Shown: positions 1-7,536, numbered from the stretch's first letter. The stretch: DNA of 9,300 bases from Ignavibacteriaceae bacterium (GCA_026193755.1 JAPHUI010000108.1:1-9300), one strand, 5' to 3'. Notes: generated by a model not told the origin, from the sequence alone. Program-made: numbers and translations.

Positions 1-190
1 AATTCTTATTTTTGTGGCAATTTTAATACCGTAAATTTCTTCGAAAAACGACGATAATTCAATTTTATGTGATAAATTTTACTGAAATGGTAGGCAGATT
101 AAAATAGATTTAGCAAAGATTAATCTATACTGGCTGAGGCCTCGCTAATATTAAAACAGTTTGTTATATGAAGGTTTATTCAATCTGGAT
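1..190. other. Non-coding flank downstream of proS
   Basis: I see no gene here. All three forward frames meet stops within the first 60 bases. The frame-2 tail reads ILIFVAILIP then stop and could be the end of a membrane protein from outside the window, but ten residues are not enough to call it. The stretch holds an 8-bp palindrome, GAGGCCTC (136-143), and a 7-bp inverted repeat, ATAGATT/AATCTAT (104-110 and 122-128). The latter is described separately as a weak terminator candidate for proS. Confidence 0.6.
101..128 (-). terminator. Weak candidate terminator of proS
   Basis: Read on the minus strand about 63 nt past the proS stop codon, the arms ATAGATT and AATCTAT form a 7-bp stem with an 11-nt loop, followed directly by a short U run (UUU). 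The stem is almost entirely A-T and the loop is long, so this would be a poor intrinsic terminator. It is listed only because it is the one stem plus U-tract seen after proS. Confidence 0.2.
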
Positions 191-1876
191 TTATAATACT
201 AATTCCTTCACCTTACTCATTAGGCTCTTCAATTCAACATCAAGCCTTTCCCCTGTTTTTCGGATTTTAATTTCACATTTATTTTCTTTGAGCTTCTTTT
301 CACCAATAACTATCTGTATTGGCATGCCAAGCAAATCCGCATCGTTAAATTTAAATCCTGCTGCCGCATCACGGTCATCAAACAAAATTTCATAGCCTGC
401 ATTCTTTAATTCATTGTAAATTCCTTCGGCTGAAGAAACCACGGTTTCATTTTTCATATTAAGAGCAATCAGATGAATATCGAATGGAGTAAGTGCTTTA
501 TTCCAGATTATCCCCTTTTCATCGTGATTTTGTTCTATATAACACGCTATTATTCTTTCAACACCAATACCATAGCTACCCATAACAATCGGATGTTCTT
601 CACCTTTTTCATCAAGGTAAAGAGCTTTTAATGCTTCAGAATATTTTGTCCCTAGCTTGAAAATGTGCCCAAGCTCAATCGCAGTAAACACTTCAAGTTT
701 ATTATTGCAATTCGGACAACCCTCTCCTGATTTTACGAATCGTAAATCTACATATTCAATTGACGGAACGTCTCTTTTAAAGTCTATTCCGCCAATGTGA
801 TAATCATTCTTATTTGCACCACTGAAAAGATTGTTTCGATCTTTCAGTTTTAGATCAGCTATTATTCTTCCTTTAAAACCAATTGGTCCGATTGAACCGG
901 CGTCAGCACCGGTGATTTCCAGAAGTTCTTCAGGGTGACCGGGACGAACGTTTCCACCTAGTAATTTGGTCAGCTTCGATTCATTTACTTCATCATTACC
1001 CTGCATTAAAATAAGAACCACTTTCCCATCATTTATATAAACTCTGGATTTAGCGCAAATAGATTCATCTATTATTAAAAACTTACAAAGTTCATCAATT
1101 GATTTAACATTCGGTGTGCTTATTTCATAAGTTGACTTACTCTCTTTTTCTCGTTCAATTGGTTTTACTTTTGATTCAGCAACTTCAACATTTGCTGCGT
1201 AACCGCACGAAGAACAGTGTGCAACAGTATCTTCTCCCGCATCAGATCTAACCATAAACTCTTCGGAACCCGTTCCACCCATTGCACCGCTTGAAGCACC
1301 AACTACAAAATAATCTAATCCGCATCTGTCAAAAATTTTTCTGTATGCTTTATCGTGCAATCCGTATGCAACATCCAAAGCCTCGTAGGAAACATCAAGA
1401 GTATAAGCATCTTTCATTAAGAACTGTCTGCCGCGGATTACTCCACTTCTCGGTCTCGGTTCATTCCTGAACTTTGTTTGTATCTGGTACCATATCTGAG
1501 GCATATCTTTGTAAGATTTAACCACATTCTTTGCATGAAAAGTTATAATTTCTTCGTGAGTAGGTGCAAGAACATATTCTCTGTTTTTAATGTGAAAAAG
1601 AATATCACCAAAGGCTTCCACTCTTCCGGTCTCTTCCCAGATTTCTTTTGGACTCAGTGCTGGTAAATGAAACTCCTGTCCGCCGATCGCATTCATCTCT
1701 TCACGAATTATCTGCGATACCTTTTGTAATACTCTATAACCCAACGGAAGGAATGAATAAATTCCTGCCGAAACCATCCGGATCATACCAGAACGAAGCA
1801 TTAAGATATGACTTGTGACAGTTGCATCAGCTGGCACTTCCTTAAGCGTAGGGACAAAATATTTACTAAGTTTCAT
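191..1876 (-). CDS. proS: Prolyl-tRNA synthetase, bacterial type with editing insertion
   Basis: Class II aminoacyl-tRNA synthetase that charges tRNA-Pro with proline in the cytoplasm. The product is 561 residues from the ATG at 1876, close to the usual 565-575 of bacterial-type ProS. Visible parts, numbered from that ATG: the APTHEE loop (104-109); motif 2, starting FRNEPRPRSG and running to KDAY (136-158); a YbaK-like editing insertion (about 215-375); motif 3 GSYGIGVERI (433-442); and a C-terminal anticodon-binding domain (about 464-561). Two CxxC pairs, C221/C224 and C387/C390, flank the insertion and could bind zinc, as in many non-proteobacterial ProS. The frame stays open to a TTG at 1915, which would add 13 residues. 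I prefer the ATG because family members begin with M-x-L-S-x-Y, as here (MKLSKYF). No Shine-Dalgarno sequence precedes either start. The gene is divergent from the transporter at 2034. Confidence 0.97.
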   Translation of the reverse strand: MKLSKYFVPTLKEVPADATVTSHILMLRSGMIRMVSAGIYSFLPLGYRVLQKVSQIIREEMNAIGGQEFHLPALSPKEIWEETGRVEAFGDILFHIKNREYVLAPTHEEIITFHAKNVVKSYKDMPQIWYQIQTKFRNEPRPRSGVIRGRQFLMKDAYTLDVSYEALDVAYGLHDKAYRKIFDRCGLDYFVVGASSGAMGGTGSEEFMVRSDAGEDTVAHCSSCGYAANVEVAESKVKPIEREKESKSTYEISTPNVKSIDELCKFLIIDESICAKSRVYINDGKVVLILMQGNDEVNESKLTKLLGGNVRPGHPEELLEITGADAGSIGPIGFKGRIIADLKLKDRNNLFSGANKNDYHIGGIDFKRDVPSIEYVDLRFVKSGEGCPNCNNKLEVFTAIELGHIFKLGTKYSEALKALYLDEKGEEHPIVMGSYGIGVERIIACYIEQNHDEKGIIWNKALTPFDIHLIALNMKNETVVSSAEGIYNELKNAGYEILFDDRDAAAGFKFNDADLLGMPIQIVIGEKKLKENKCEIKIRKTGERLDVELKSLMSKVKELVL

Positions 1877-2033
1877 ATAAAGTGGGTTTGCCTTAATCGA
1901 AAAATTTGAGGTCAAAAAATACTTAATTGAAGCCCTTCTTCAAAACCTTTTAAAGATGTAATAACAAGTTATTGCTTGGGCTATTTAACTTTTTTGAATA
2001 TGTTACCGCTAAATTATTTGAAAGTATTTTCCT
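1877..2033. promoter_or_regulatory. Divergent proS/transporter intergenic region with two dyads
   Basis: This region must hold the promoters of both divergent genes. It contains two perfect inverted repeats. TTGAAG/CTTCAA lies at 1927-1943 (6-bp arms, 5-base spacer). AATAAC/GTTATT lies at 1960-1973 (6-bp arms, 2-base spacer). A third, weaker pair, AGCCC (1931-1935) with GGGCT (1978-1982), encloses the second. In proS RNA the first would be a 6-bp hairpin with an AAGGG loop. No convincing -35/-10 pair, and no Bacteroidota-style TAnnTTTG box, is visible on either strand. A role as operator or leader structure is inference. Confidence 0.35.
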
Positions 2034-3332
2034 ATGGAATTTCACTCTGTTTCAATATCAATATGGAGCCTTATACCTTTTATCTTAATGCTTGGTTCTA
2101 TAGCTGTGTTCCCGCTTTTCTGGAATCATTTCTGGGAGAAGAATAAAAACAAATTAATTATTGCTGTAGTATTGAGTATCCCTGTTATTATTTACCTCTT
2201 ATCAACCAATCTTACTGAAAAATTGATTGAGACGATGGTATTTGACTACATCCCATTTATAATCCTGCTTGGTTCTTTATTTACAATTACCGGAGGAATT
2301 TTTCTAACGGGAGATATTGAGGCTAAACCGCAAATAAATACTTTGTTTTTGGCCATCGGTGCAGTGCTCGCTTCATTTATGGGAACGACCGGTGCGGCTA
2401 TGCTACTCATTCGTCCGGTTATTCAAACAAATAAAGAAAGAAAATATAAAGTTCACACAATTCTTTTCTTTATCGGAATTATTGCGAACTGCGGTGGCTT
2501 GCTGACACCACTCGGTGACCCGCCGTTATTTATGATGTATCTTCGTGGTGCTCCATTTACATGGTTCTTCAAACTTTTCTTCGAATGGTTTGTTACTAAT
2601 GGGTTGCTCTTGATTGTTTACTTTATTGTTGATTCTTATTTCCACAAAAAGGAACCTGTTTCAGCAATCATTAGAGATGAGACTCAGATTCGTCCCCTCA
2701 AAATTCAAGGAACATTAAATTTTATCTGGCTGGCTGGAGTTGTTCTGGCGGTTGCATTCCTCAATCCACAGTATCTTCACTTTATGCATTACAATGAATA
2801 TTATAAATTCATTCGTGAAGCTGTTATTGTTTTGATGGCTTACCTTTCAATACTCTTCACTCCTCATTTAACAAGAGTTTCAAATAATTTTACATGGGAA
2901 CCAATTAAAGAAGTGGCGTATTTATTCTTAGGAATTTTTATAACAATGGTACCGTGCCTGCTCTATCTTGAAATAAATGCTAAGCACCTTGGAGTCGTTT
3001 CTGAAAATCAATTTTATTATTACACGGGTTTGTTAAGCAGCTTCCTGGATAATACACCAACTGCGGTAACATTTCACTCTCTTGCATTAGGTTTGGGAGA
3101 AAGTACGGGATCAATCGTTGCCGGAATACCTGAAGAGCTTCTAAGAGCGATCTGCCTTGGTGCAGTGTTTTTTGGAGCTATGACTTACATTGGAAACGGA
3201 CCAAACTTTATGGTTAAAGCAGTCGCAGAAGAAAATAATATAAAGATGCCTCATTTCTTTGCTTATATGTACAAGTTTTCTCTGATAGTGCTGCTTCCTA
3301 TTTTTATTCTTGTTCAACTTTTACTCTTATAG
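2034..3332 (+). CDS. NhaD/CitMHS_2-like inner-membrane ion transporter
   Basis: A polytopic membrane protein of 432 residues with about 11-12 hydrophobic segments, of the ion transporter (IT) superfamily. Proteins like it are usually named sodium:proton antiporter or putative citrate transporter. The two halves carry the paired discontinuous-helix motifs of the fold: GTTGAAMLLIRP (117-128) with GGLLTPLGDPP (154-164), then SSFLDNTPTAVTF (335-347) with YIGNGPNFMVKA (385-396). Hydrophobic stretches are clear at about 11-30, 41-57, 71-92, 102-127, 141-165, 178-200, 228-245, 260-276, 293-312 and 410-432. The ATG at 2034 gives a normal N-terminus (MEFHSVSISIW). The preceding bases are T-rich with no Shine-Dalgarno sequence. 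It stands alone on this strand, divergent from proS and convergent with the U32 gene. Na+/H+ exchange is the likelier role, but the substrate cannot be fixed from sequence; a carboxylate carrier is the alternative. Confidence 0.85.
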   Translation: MEFHSVSISIWSLIPFILMLGSIAVFPLFWNHFWEKNKNKLIIAVVLSIPVIIYLLSTNLTEKLIETMVFDYIPFIILLGSLFTITGGIFLTGDIEAKPQINTLFLAIGAVLASFMGTTGAAMLLIRPVIQTNKERKYKVHTILFFIGIIANCGGLLTPLGDPPLFMMYLRGAPFTWFFKLFFEWFVTNGLLLIVYFIVDSYFHKKEPVSAIIRDETQIRPLKIQGTLNFIWLAGVVLAVAFLNPQYLHFMHYNEYYKFIREAVIVLMAYLSILFTPHLTRVSNNFTWEPIKEVAYLFLGIFITMVPCLLYLEINAKHLGVVSENQFYYYTGLLSSFLDNTPTAVTFHSLALGLGESTGSIVAGIPEELLRAICLGAVFFGAMTYIGNGPNFMVKAVAEENNIKMPHFFAYMYKFSLIVLLPIFILVQLLLL

Positions 3333-3428
3333 TATTTCAGCGTTGAATAAATGGATCAGTTTAATTGTGAATGAATTTGTTGAACTTAATCAGAAGTTGA
3401 GATAAAGTCCTGTAGCAGAATTATGTTG

Positions 3429-4649
3429 TTATTTCTGATATTCGACCATATAAACTTTATCATTTCTCCGAACAAGTCCAGGAGTTATAAATGTAATCTC
3501 ATCCCCTTTTCCTGCGGCATTAACTGATTCCTCGTTGAGAAACAATTCTGATAAATTCATTTCAATGAGACCCGTAGTTTCTCCGGTAATAAGCAGTTGG
3601 TCATTTAACTTTATTTTTCCGGTTTCAATCAGAACTTGAGCAACTTTAGGCTTCTTAAAATAATTAAGGACTTTACCGACATACACTTTCCGTGTAGTTG
3701 CTTTGCTTCCTTCGACTTCTGCATAATCTTCAGAAGAAGGTTTGCTGAAATAAAAGCCCGTTGAGAAACCACGGTTGTAAACGGTTTCTAATTCTTTTAG
3801 AAATAATTTTTTCTTTTCTTTTGTCAGTTTTTTCTGAAAGTAAAGGTCAATTGATTTTCGATATACTGAAACCGTCTTTGCAACATATTCCGGAGCTCGC
3901 TTCCTGCCTTCAATCTTGAAAGAATCAATTCCAGCTTCTATCAATTGATCAATAAATTCAATTGTGCAAAGATCTTTTGGTGAAAGCACATAGTCATCAC
4001 CAATTAATAATGATTTCTGAGTCGCCGTGTCAAATACCTCATACTCTCTTCTGCATGGTTGAACACATTCTCCTCTGTTTGCGCTTTGTCCGAAAAGATG
4101 ATGACTCATAAAACATCTACCGCTGACAGCGATACACATTGCACCGTGAACGAATGCTTCAATTTCCAGATCAGTATTTGCTCTTATCTTTTTTATTTCT
4201 TCAAGTGAACATTCACGTGCGAGGACAATTCTAATTGCACCAAGTTTCTTATAAACACATGCCGCTATTGAATTTGATACTGATCCTTGAGTGGAAATAC
4301 AGAAAGGAATCTTGTGTTTGTTGCAGAGTTTAGCAACCGCTAAATCCGAACAAATAATTCTGTCAACCTTTGCTTTTTTTGCTGCAGAAATAATTTTATC
4401 TACTTCAACAAGTTCATCCTCGAATACAATTGTGTTAAGTGTCAGGTAAGTCTTTACTTTTTTCGCACGACAGAGTTTAGATATTTCGGGAAGTTCATTA
4501 ACGGAAAAGTTCTTTGCCTTCGCACGCATATTCAGTTTATCGACACCAAAATAAACTGCATCTGCACCTGATTTAACTGCGGTTCGCAACATTGTCCAAT
4601 CTCCGGCAGGTGCCATCAGTTCCGGTTTTGATTTCTTTTTAACTTTCAT
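3429..4649 (-). CDS. U32-family (peptidase U32 / TrhP-like) protein
   Basis: This 406-residue protein belongs to the U32 family, historically called collagenase-like peptidases. Characterised bacterial members such as TrhP and RlhA act in hydroxylation of tRNA or rRNA. The N-terminal barrel opens with PELMAPAGDW and SGADAVYFGV. The family signature EAFVHGAMCIAVSGRC lies at 164-179. Four cysteines, C172, C179, C195 and C199 (C-x6-C-x15-C-x3-C), match the conserved Fe-S-type set of the RNA-modifying members. GIDSFKIEGR follows at 240-249, then a C-terminal beta domain (about 322-403). Size and domain order fit TrhP/YrrO better than the shorter UbiU/UbiV or the longer RlhA, so prephenate-dependent 5-hydroxyuridine formation in tRNA is the likely role, by inference. 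The frame extends to a TTG at 4721, but those 24 residues are translated from the repeat element at 4666-4740. The ATG at 4649 gives the usual family N-terminus. It follows pepT on the same strand. Confidence 0.88.
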   Translation of the reverse strand: MKVKKKSKPELMAPAGDWTMLRTAVKSGADAVYFGVDKLNMRAKAKNFSVNELPEISKLCRAKKVKTYLTLNTIVFEDELVEVDKIISAAKKAKVDRIICSDLAVAKLCNKHKIPFCISTQGSVSNSIAACVYKKLGAIRIVLARECSLEEIKKIRANTDLEIEAFVHGAMCIAVSGRCFMSHHLFGQSANRGECVQPCRREYEVFDTATQKSLLIGDDYVLSPKDLCTIEFIDQLIEAGIDSFKIEGRKRAPEYVAKTVSVYRKSIDLYFQKKLTKEKKKLFLKELETVYNRGFSTGFYFSKPSSEDYAEVEGSKATTRKVYVGKVLNYFKKPKVAQVLIETGKIKLNDQLLITGETTGLIEMNLSELFLNEESVNAAGKGDEITFITPGLVRRNDKVYMVEYQK

Positions 4650-4665
4650 AAGGAAAATGGACCAT

Positions 4666-4740
4666 GGATTGGACTGATCAAACGGATTATCACGGATGAT
4701 TAATCTGTTTAAATCAGTCAAATCCGTTTAAGCCGTGTTC
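4666..4740. repeat. Degenerate ACGGAT/ATCCGT intergenic repeat element
   Basis: Low-complexity repeat filling the gap between pepT and the U32 gene, abutting the pepT stop codon. It is built of variants of ACGGAT and its complement. Three words recur inverted but in the same order, about 41 bases apart: GACTGAT (4672) with ATCAGTC (4713), AAACGGATT (4680) with AATCCGTTT (4721), and CACGG (4691) with CCGTG (4733). It resembles, from memory, the ACACGGAT-type intergenic repeats scattered through a number of bacterial genomes; I cannot check copy number from one window. Translation through it gives the spurious N-terminal extension of the U32 frame. Confidence 0.65.
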
Positions 4741-5990
4741 TATTTACTCCTCTTCTCCCAGATTTGTGCTAATTCCACAATTACCTTAACTGCCATTTCC
4801 ATATCCTGGATTGCAACCCATTCGAGTTGCGAGTGGAAACTATGTTCGCCCGCAAAAATGTTTGGGGTTGGTAAACCCATAAATGATAACCTTGAACCGT
4901 CTGTCCCACCACGAATAGGATTAAGAATTGGTTTGATTCCCAGATTTCTCATTGCCTGAACAGCATACTTTGTAACTTGAGGATGTTTATCAAGCACCTC
5001 ACGCATATTTCTGTACTGGTTGACCACTTTGAACTCATACTTTGAACCGGGGAATTTTGCAACTGCTTTCTTTGCGAGTTCTTCAAGAAGTTTTTCGTAC
5101 TCTTTTAGCTTCGGAGTTTCGAAATCCCGGATAATAAATTTTAAAGTTGTTACTTCTTCCAATCCGTTTATGTTTGTACAATGCACATAACCCTGTCTCT
5201 TTTCAGTAGTCTCAGGTGAAAGCTTTTTCTTAGGCAGGCTTTCCATAAATGCAGAAGCTATCTTAATTGAATTTATCATCTGGTTTTTCGCATAGCCTGG
5301 ATGAATATTCTTTCCGATAAATTTAAGGACAACCATGTCGGCACTGAAGGTTTCCGACTCTACTTCTCCACGGCTGGAACCATCAACCGTATAAGCAAAC
5401 TTTGCACCTAATTTTTTCAAATCAATCTTTTCGGTTCCTCTTCCCACTTCTTCATCCGGAGTAAAACAAATTTTTATTGGCCCATGCTTGTCTTCAGGAT
5501 GAACAAGCAAGTAATTAACGGCATCCATAATCTCTGCAACACCAGCTTTGTTATCTGCCCCTAGTAAAGTTGATCCATCAGTTGTAATAATATCAAATCC
5601 TTTCATCTTTTTCAGATCAGGATTTTCGTTCTCTTTTATGACTCTTTTTTCTTTAGGCAGCTTTATATCACCACCTTTATATTTTTTATGAATGATCGGC
5701 TTAACATTTTTTCCAGTTACTGCGGGTGAAGTATCAACGTGTGCAATGAAGGAAATCGGCGGAACTTTCTTTTTTGTGTTTGATGGAATTGTTGCCATGA
5801 CGTATCCCCACTTATCCATTGAAGCATCTTTCAGTCCCATTCTCTTTAACTCTTTCGCAAGATCTGCAGAAAGCCTTTTTTGTTTTTCAGTGCTTGGAAA
5901 ACTTGTTGATTCCTCGTCGGATTGAGTATCGTATTTAACGTACTTTAAGAAACGATCAACGCAAGTAAATTTATATCTAGGATCGAACAT
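4740..5990 (-). CDS. pepT: Peptidase T (tripeptide aminopeptidase), M20B family
   Basis: Cytoplasmic di-zinc aminopeptidase that removes the N-terminal residue of tripeptides, the last step of peptide breakdown. At 416 residues it is close to the roughly 408 of enterobacterial PepT. The metal and catalytic set is complete: H84 and catalytic D86 (FIAHVDTSPAV), bridging D146 (LLGADNKAG), catalytic E180 with E181 (FTPDEEVGRG), D203 (TVDGSSRGE) and H386 (EHSFHSQLEW). The residues between are the lid/dimerisation domain (about 215-325). NPIRGGTDGSRLSFMGLP (357-374) is a strong family block. The start at 5990 is fixed by a perfect AGGAGG four bases upstream, the only strong Shine-Dalgarno site in this window. 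It lies 55 bases behind ompA on the same strand with a stem-loop between, so read-through from ompA is possible. The stop codon touches the repeat element that precedes the U32 gene. Confidence 0.96.
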   Translation of the reverse strand: MFDPRYKFTCVDRFLKYVKYDTQSDEESTSFPSTEKQKRLSADLAKELKRMGLKDASMDKWGYVMATIPSNTKKKVPPISFIAHVDTSPAVTGKNVKPIIHKKYKGGDIKLPKEKRVIKENENPDLKKMKGFDIITTDGSTLLGADNKAGVAEIMDAVNYLLVHPEDKHGPIKICFTPDEEVGRGTEKIDLKKLGAKFAYTVDGSSRGEVESETFSADMVVLKFIGKNIHPGYAKNQMINSIKIASAFMESLPKKKLSPETTEKRQGYVHCTNINGLEEVTTLKFIIRDFETPKLKEYEKLLEELAKKAVAKFPGSKYEFKVVNQYRNMREVLDKHPQVTKYAVQAMRNLGIKPILNPIRGGTDGSRLSFMGLPTPNIFAGEHSFHSQLEWVAIQDMEMAVKVIVELAQIWEKRSK

Positions 5991-5994
5991 AATT

Positions 5995-6000
5995 CCTCCT
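5995..6000 (-). promoter_or_regulatory. Strong Shine-Dalgarno site of pepT
   Basis: AGGAGG on the minus strand, followed by the spacer AATT and the pepT ATG at 5990. It confirms that start and is stronger than any site before the other genes here, whose upstream bases are A/T-rich without purine boxes. This suggests pepT is translated by independent initiation rather than coupled to ompA. Confidence 0.8.
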
Positions 6001-6014
6001 CGTATTTTATTTAT

Positions 6015-6038
6015 GCCAACGACTTATAAGCCATTAGC
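6015..6038 (-). promoter_or_regulatory. Stem-loop between ompA and pepT, minus-strand RNA
   Basis: On the minus-strand transcript the arms GCUAAUGGCU and AGUCGUUGGC form an uninterrupted 10-bp stem with a UAUA tetraloop. Three of the ten pairs are G-U wobbles; on the plus strand the same positions would be C-A mismatches. It begins 7 nt after the ompA stop codon and ends 14 nt before the AGGAGG of pepT. The following bases are A-rich, with no U-tract, so it is not a classical intrinsic terminator. A 3'-end stability or processing structure that uncouples ompA from pepT expression is the likely role, by inference. Confidence 0.5.
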
Positions 6039-6045
6039 GAAAGTG

Positions 6046-7527
6046 TTAGTGTTTGTCAGTTCTTTTAATTTCCACTCTTCTGTTTTTAGCTCTGCCTTCA
6101 GGAGACTTGTTGTCAGCAACAGGGTTTCGGCTTCCTATTCCAACGACTTCAAATCTTCCTTTTGGGATCCCTCTGGACGCAAAGTAGTTAAGTACAGATT
6201 CGGCACGCATCTGCGACATCTTAATATTTCCTACCTCTGAACCAACATTATCTGTATATCCTTCTATTCTCCAGCGTGAAGTGGGATACTTTTTCATCTG
6301 CTCAAGAAGTTTATCCAGTTCAGGATACGCAGATGCTTTTAACTTTGCACTATTAAATTCAAAACTTGTCTCGGAACTCAAGACGAGCTGTTCGAGATTT
6401 TGTTCCGGTACCGGAGGAGGTGGAGGAGCGATAACTAATTCACATCCTTCATCATCTACCTGCACACCAGGTAAAGTTCCGGGGCACTGATCTAAATAAT
6501 CCGGAACACCATCAAGGTCTTCATCTAGAGGACAACCATTTTTATCTACTTCAACTTCATAAGGAGTGTTAGGACATTTATCTAAATAATCCGGTACGCC
6601 ATCACCATCTTTATCATACGGACAACCGTAATCATCAACTATAATTCCTTTTGGCGTGTTCGGACAAAGATCAGTGTAATCAGGTATACCATCACCATCA
6701 GAATCGAGTGGACAACCTTTTTTATCGACAGGCGCAGCAGAAGGAGTTCCGGGACATTCATCCAAATAATCCGGTATTCCATCTTTATCTGAATCAATCG
6801 GGCAGCCAAACTCATCAACTTTTATCCCCGATGGTGTATTAACACACATATCTTTTGAATCAACTACACCATCGCCATCAGTATCAAACTCTGTTAAAAA
6901 TGAATAAGAAATTCCTCCCAACACAGTAAAAAACATATCGTTGCTAACACCAATTGCTTTATCATCAAGCCAATCATTGGGCGAAATCTGAACACCTCCA
7001 CTTAAATTTAGAGAAAGGTTTTCAGTCACTGGAAAACGAACTCCAAGCTCCCCCAGATAATTTGCTTCTGTAGTGTTATAGACTCCTGCTTTATTATTTT
7101 GCAACTTAACTCCACCCTCGCCTTTGGGATCAAACGACAAGCTAGCAATTCCAGCAAACAAATAAGGGAAAGCAACATCATTAATGCTCAGATTGAAAAT
7201 CACTCCTGCACCGATCGAATTAATATTTGTTCTAAACTCAGTTGGATCCAGATTTGAATCACTTCCTTTTAGAAAGCCAGCGCTACCGAAAACTCTTAAT
7301 CCGAATCCACTTTGAATCCAGGCAGGAAAAAAATACTCTATAGAAAGTCTACCGAGATAATCAACACCCAAACCAGTATAATCTGTGTTTGCCAGTGTCG
7401 TACCCCCTTCAACGGATAAAACTATTGTTCCTGAAAATGGATTGTATCGTTGAGTTTTTGCTGTTTGTGAGTAATTAGCTGTAGCTAAAAAACAAATCGT
7501 AAGTAAAAGCGTAAAAGTAAATTTCAT
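6046..7527 (-). CDS. OmpA-family outer-membrane protein with five TSP3 repeats
   Basis: A 493-residue envelope protein expected to span the outer membrane and grip peptidoglycan. A signal peptide covers residues 1 to about 17, with a likely cut after ATA. A beta-barrel-like region follows (about 30-212, with alternating hydrophobic strands and aromatic ends). Next come five 30-residue thrombospondin type 3 calcium-binding repeats (215-364) of the form DxDxDGxPDYxDxCPxTP...VDxxGCP, with two cysteines each, ten in total. A proline-rich linker (about 368-374) leads to the C-terminal OmpA domain (about 386-488). In that domain D426 (GYTDNVGS) and R441 have the 15-residue spacing of the peptidoglycan-binding Asp/Arg pair of E. 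coli OmpA, and GRAKNRRVEI ends the fold. The ATG at 7527 gives a good signal peptide; no Shine-Dalgarno sequence is present. A 158-base leader region with a hairpin lies upstream. OprF/OmpA-like porin or structural anchor are both possible roles. Confidence 0.93.
   Translation of the reverse strand: MKFTFTLLLTICFLATANYSQTAKTQRYNPFSGTIVLSVEGGTTLANTDYTGLGVDYLGRLSIEYFFPAWIQSGFGLRVFGSAGFLKGSDSNLDPTEFRTNINSIGAGVIFNLSINDVAFPYLFAGIASLSFDPKGEGGVKLQNNKAGVYNTTEANYLGELGVRFPVTENLSLNLSGGVQISPNDWLDDKAIGVSNDMFFTVLGGISYSFLTEFDTDGDGVVDSKDMCVNTPSGIKVDEFGCPIDSDKDGIPDYLDECPGTPSAAPVDKKGCPLDSDGDGIPDYTDLCPNTPKGIIVDDYGCPYDKDGDGVPDYLDKCPNTPYEVEVDKNGCPLDEDLDGVPDYLDQCPGTLPGVQVDDEGCELVIAPPPPPVPEQNLEQLVLSSETSFEFNSAKLKASAYPELDKLLEQMKKYPTSRWRIEGYTDNVGSEVGNIKMSQMRAESVLNYFASRGIPKGRFEVVGIGSRNPVADNKSPEGRAKNRRVEIKRTDKH
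6436..6885 (-). repeat. Five 90-bp tandem repeats encoding TSP3 modules
   Basis: Five exact-length 90-bp units code for residues 215-364 of the OmpA-family protein. The units are well diverged in DNA but aligned without a gap in protein. The first unit is the least regular (VVDSKDMCVN in place of IPDYxDxCPx). In the fifth, DEDLDG replaces the DxDGDG calcium loop and GCEL ends the array. Equal length with diverged sequence suggests an old, selected array rather than recent slippage. Confidence 0.9.
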
Positions 7528-7536
7528 TAAGTTTTG

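Noticed and set aside
136..143. GAGGCCTC palindrome
   Set aside because: Eight-base palindrome without flanking symmetry; explainable as a chance site.
1877..1915. TTG-initiated 13-residue extension of ProS
   Set aside because: The ATG at 1876 gives the conserved family N-terminus, the extension has no homologous look, and no ribosome binding site precedes the TTG.
1972..2001. TTGCTT ... GAATAT as promoter of the transporter gene
   Set aside because: The -10 hexamer matches at only three of six positions; not separable from AT-rich background.
3333..3428. Bidirectional terminator between the convergent transporter and U32 genes
   Set aside because: Only a 5-bp AACTT/AAGTT stem and a 4-bp TTCA/TGAA stem are visible, neither followed by a T-tract.
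5692..5925. Plus-strand hydrophobic frame opposite pepT
   Set aside because: Antisense of a fully conserved PepT region; no ribosome binding site.
6281..6490. Plus-strand frame with a glycine run opposite the ompA-family gene
   Set aside because: It is the antisense of the proline-rich linker and OmpA domain; no independent start signal or coding character.
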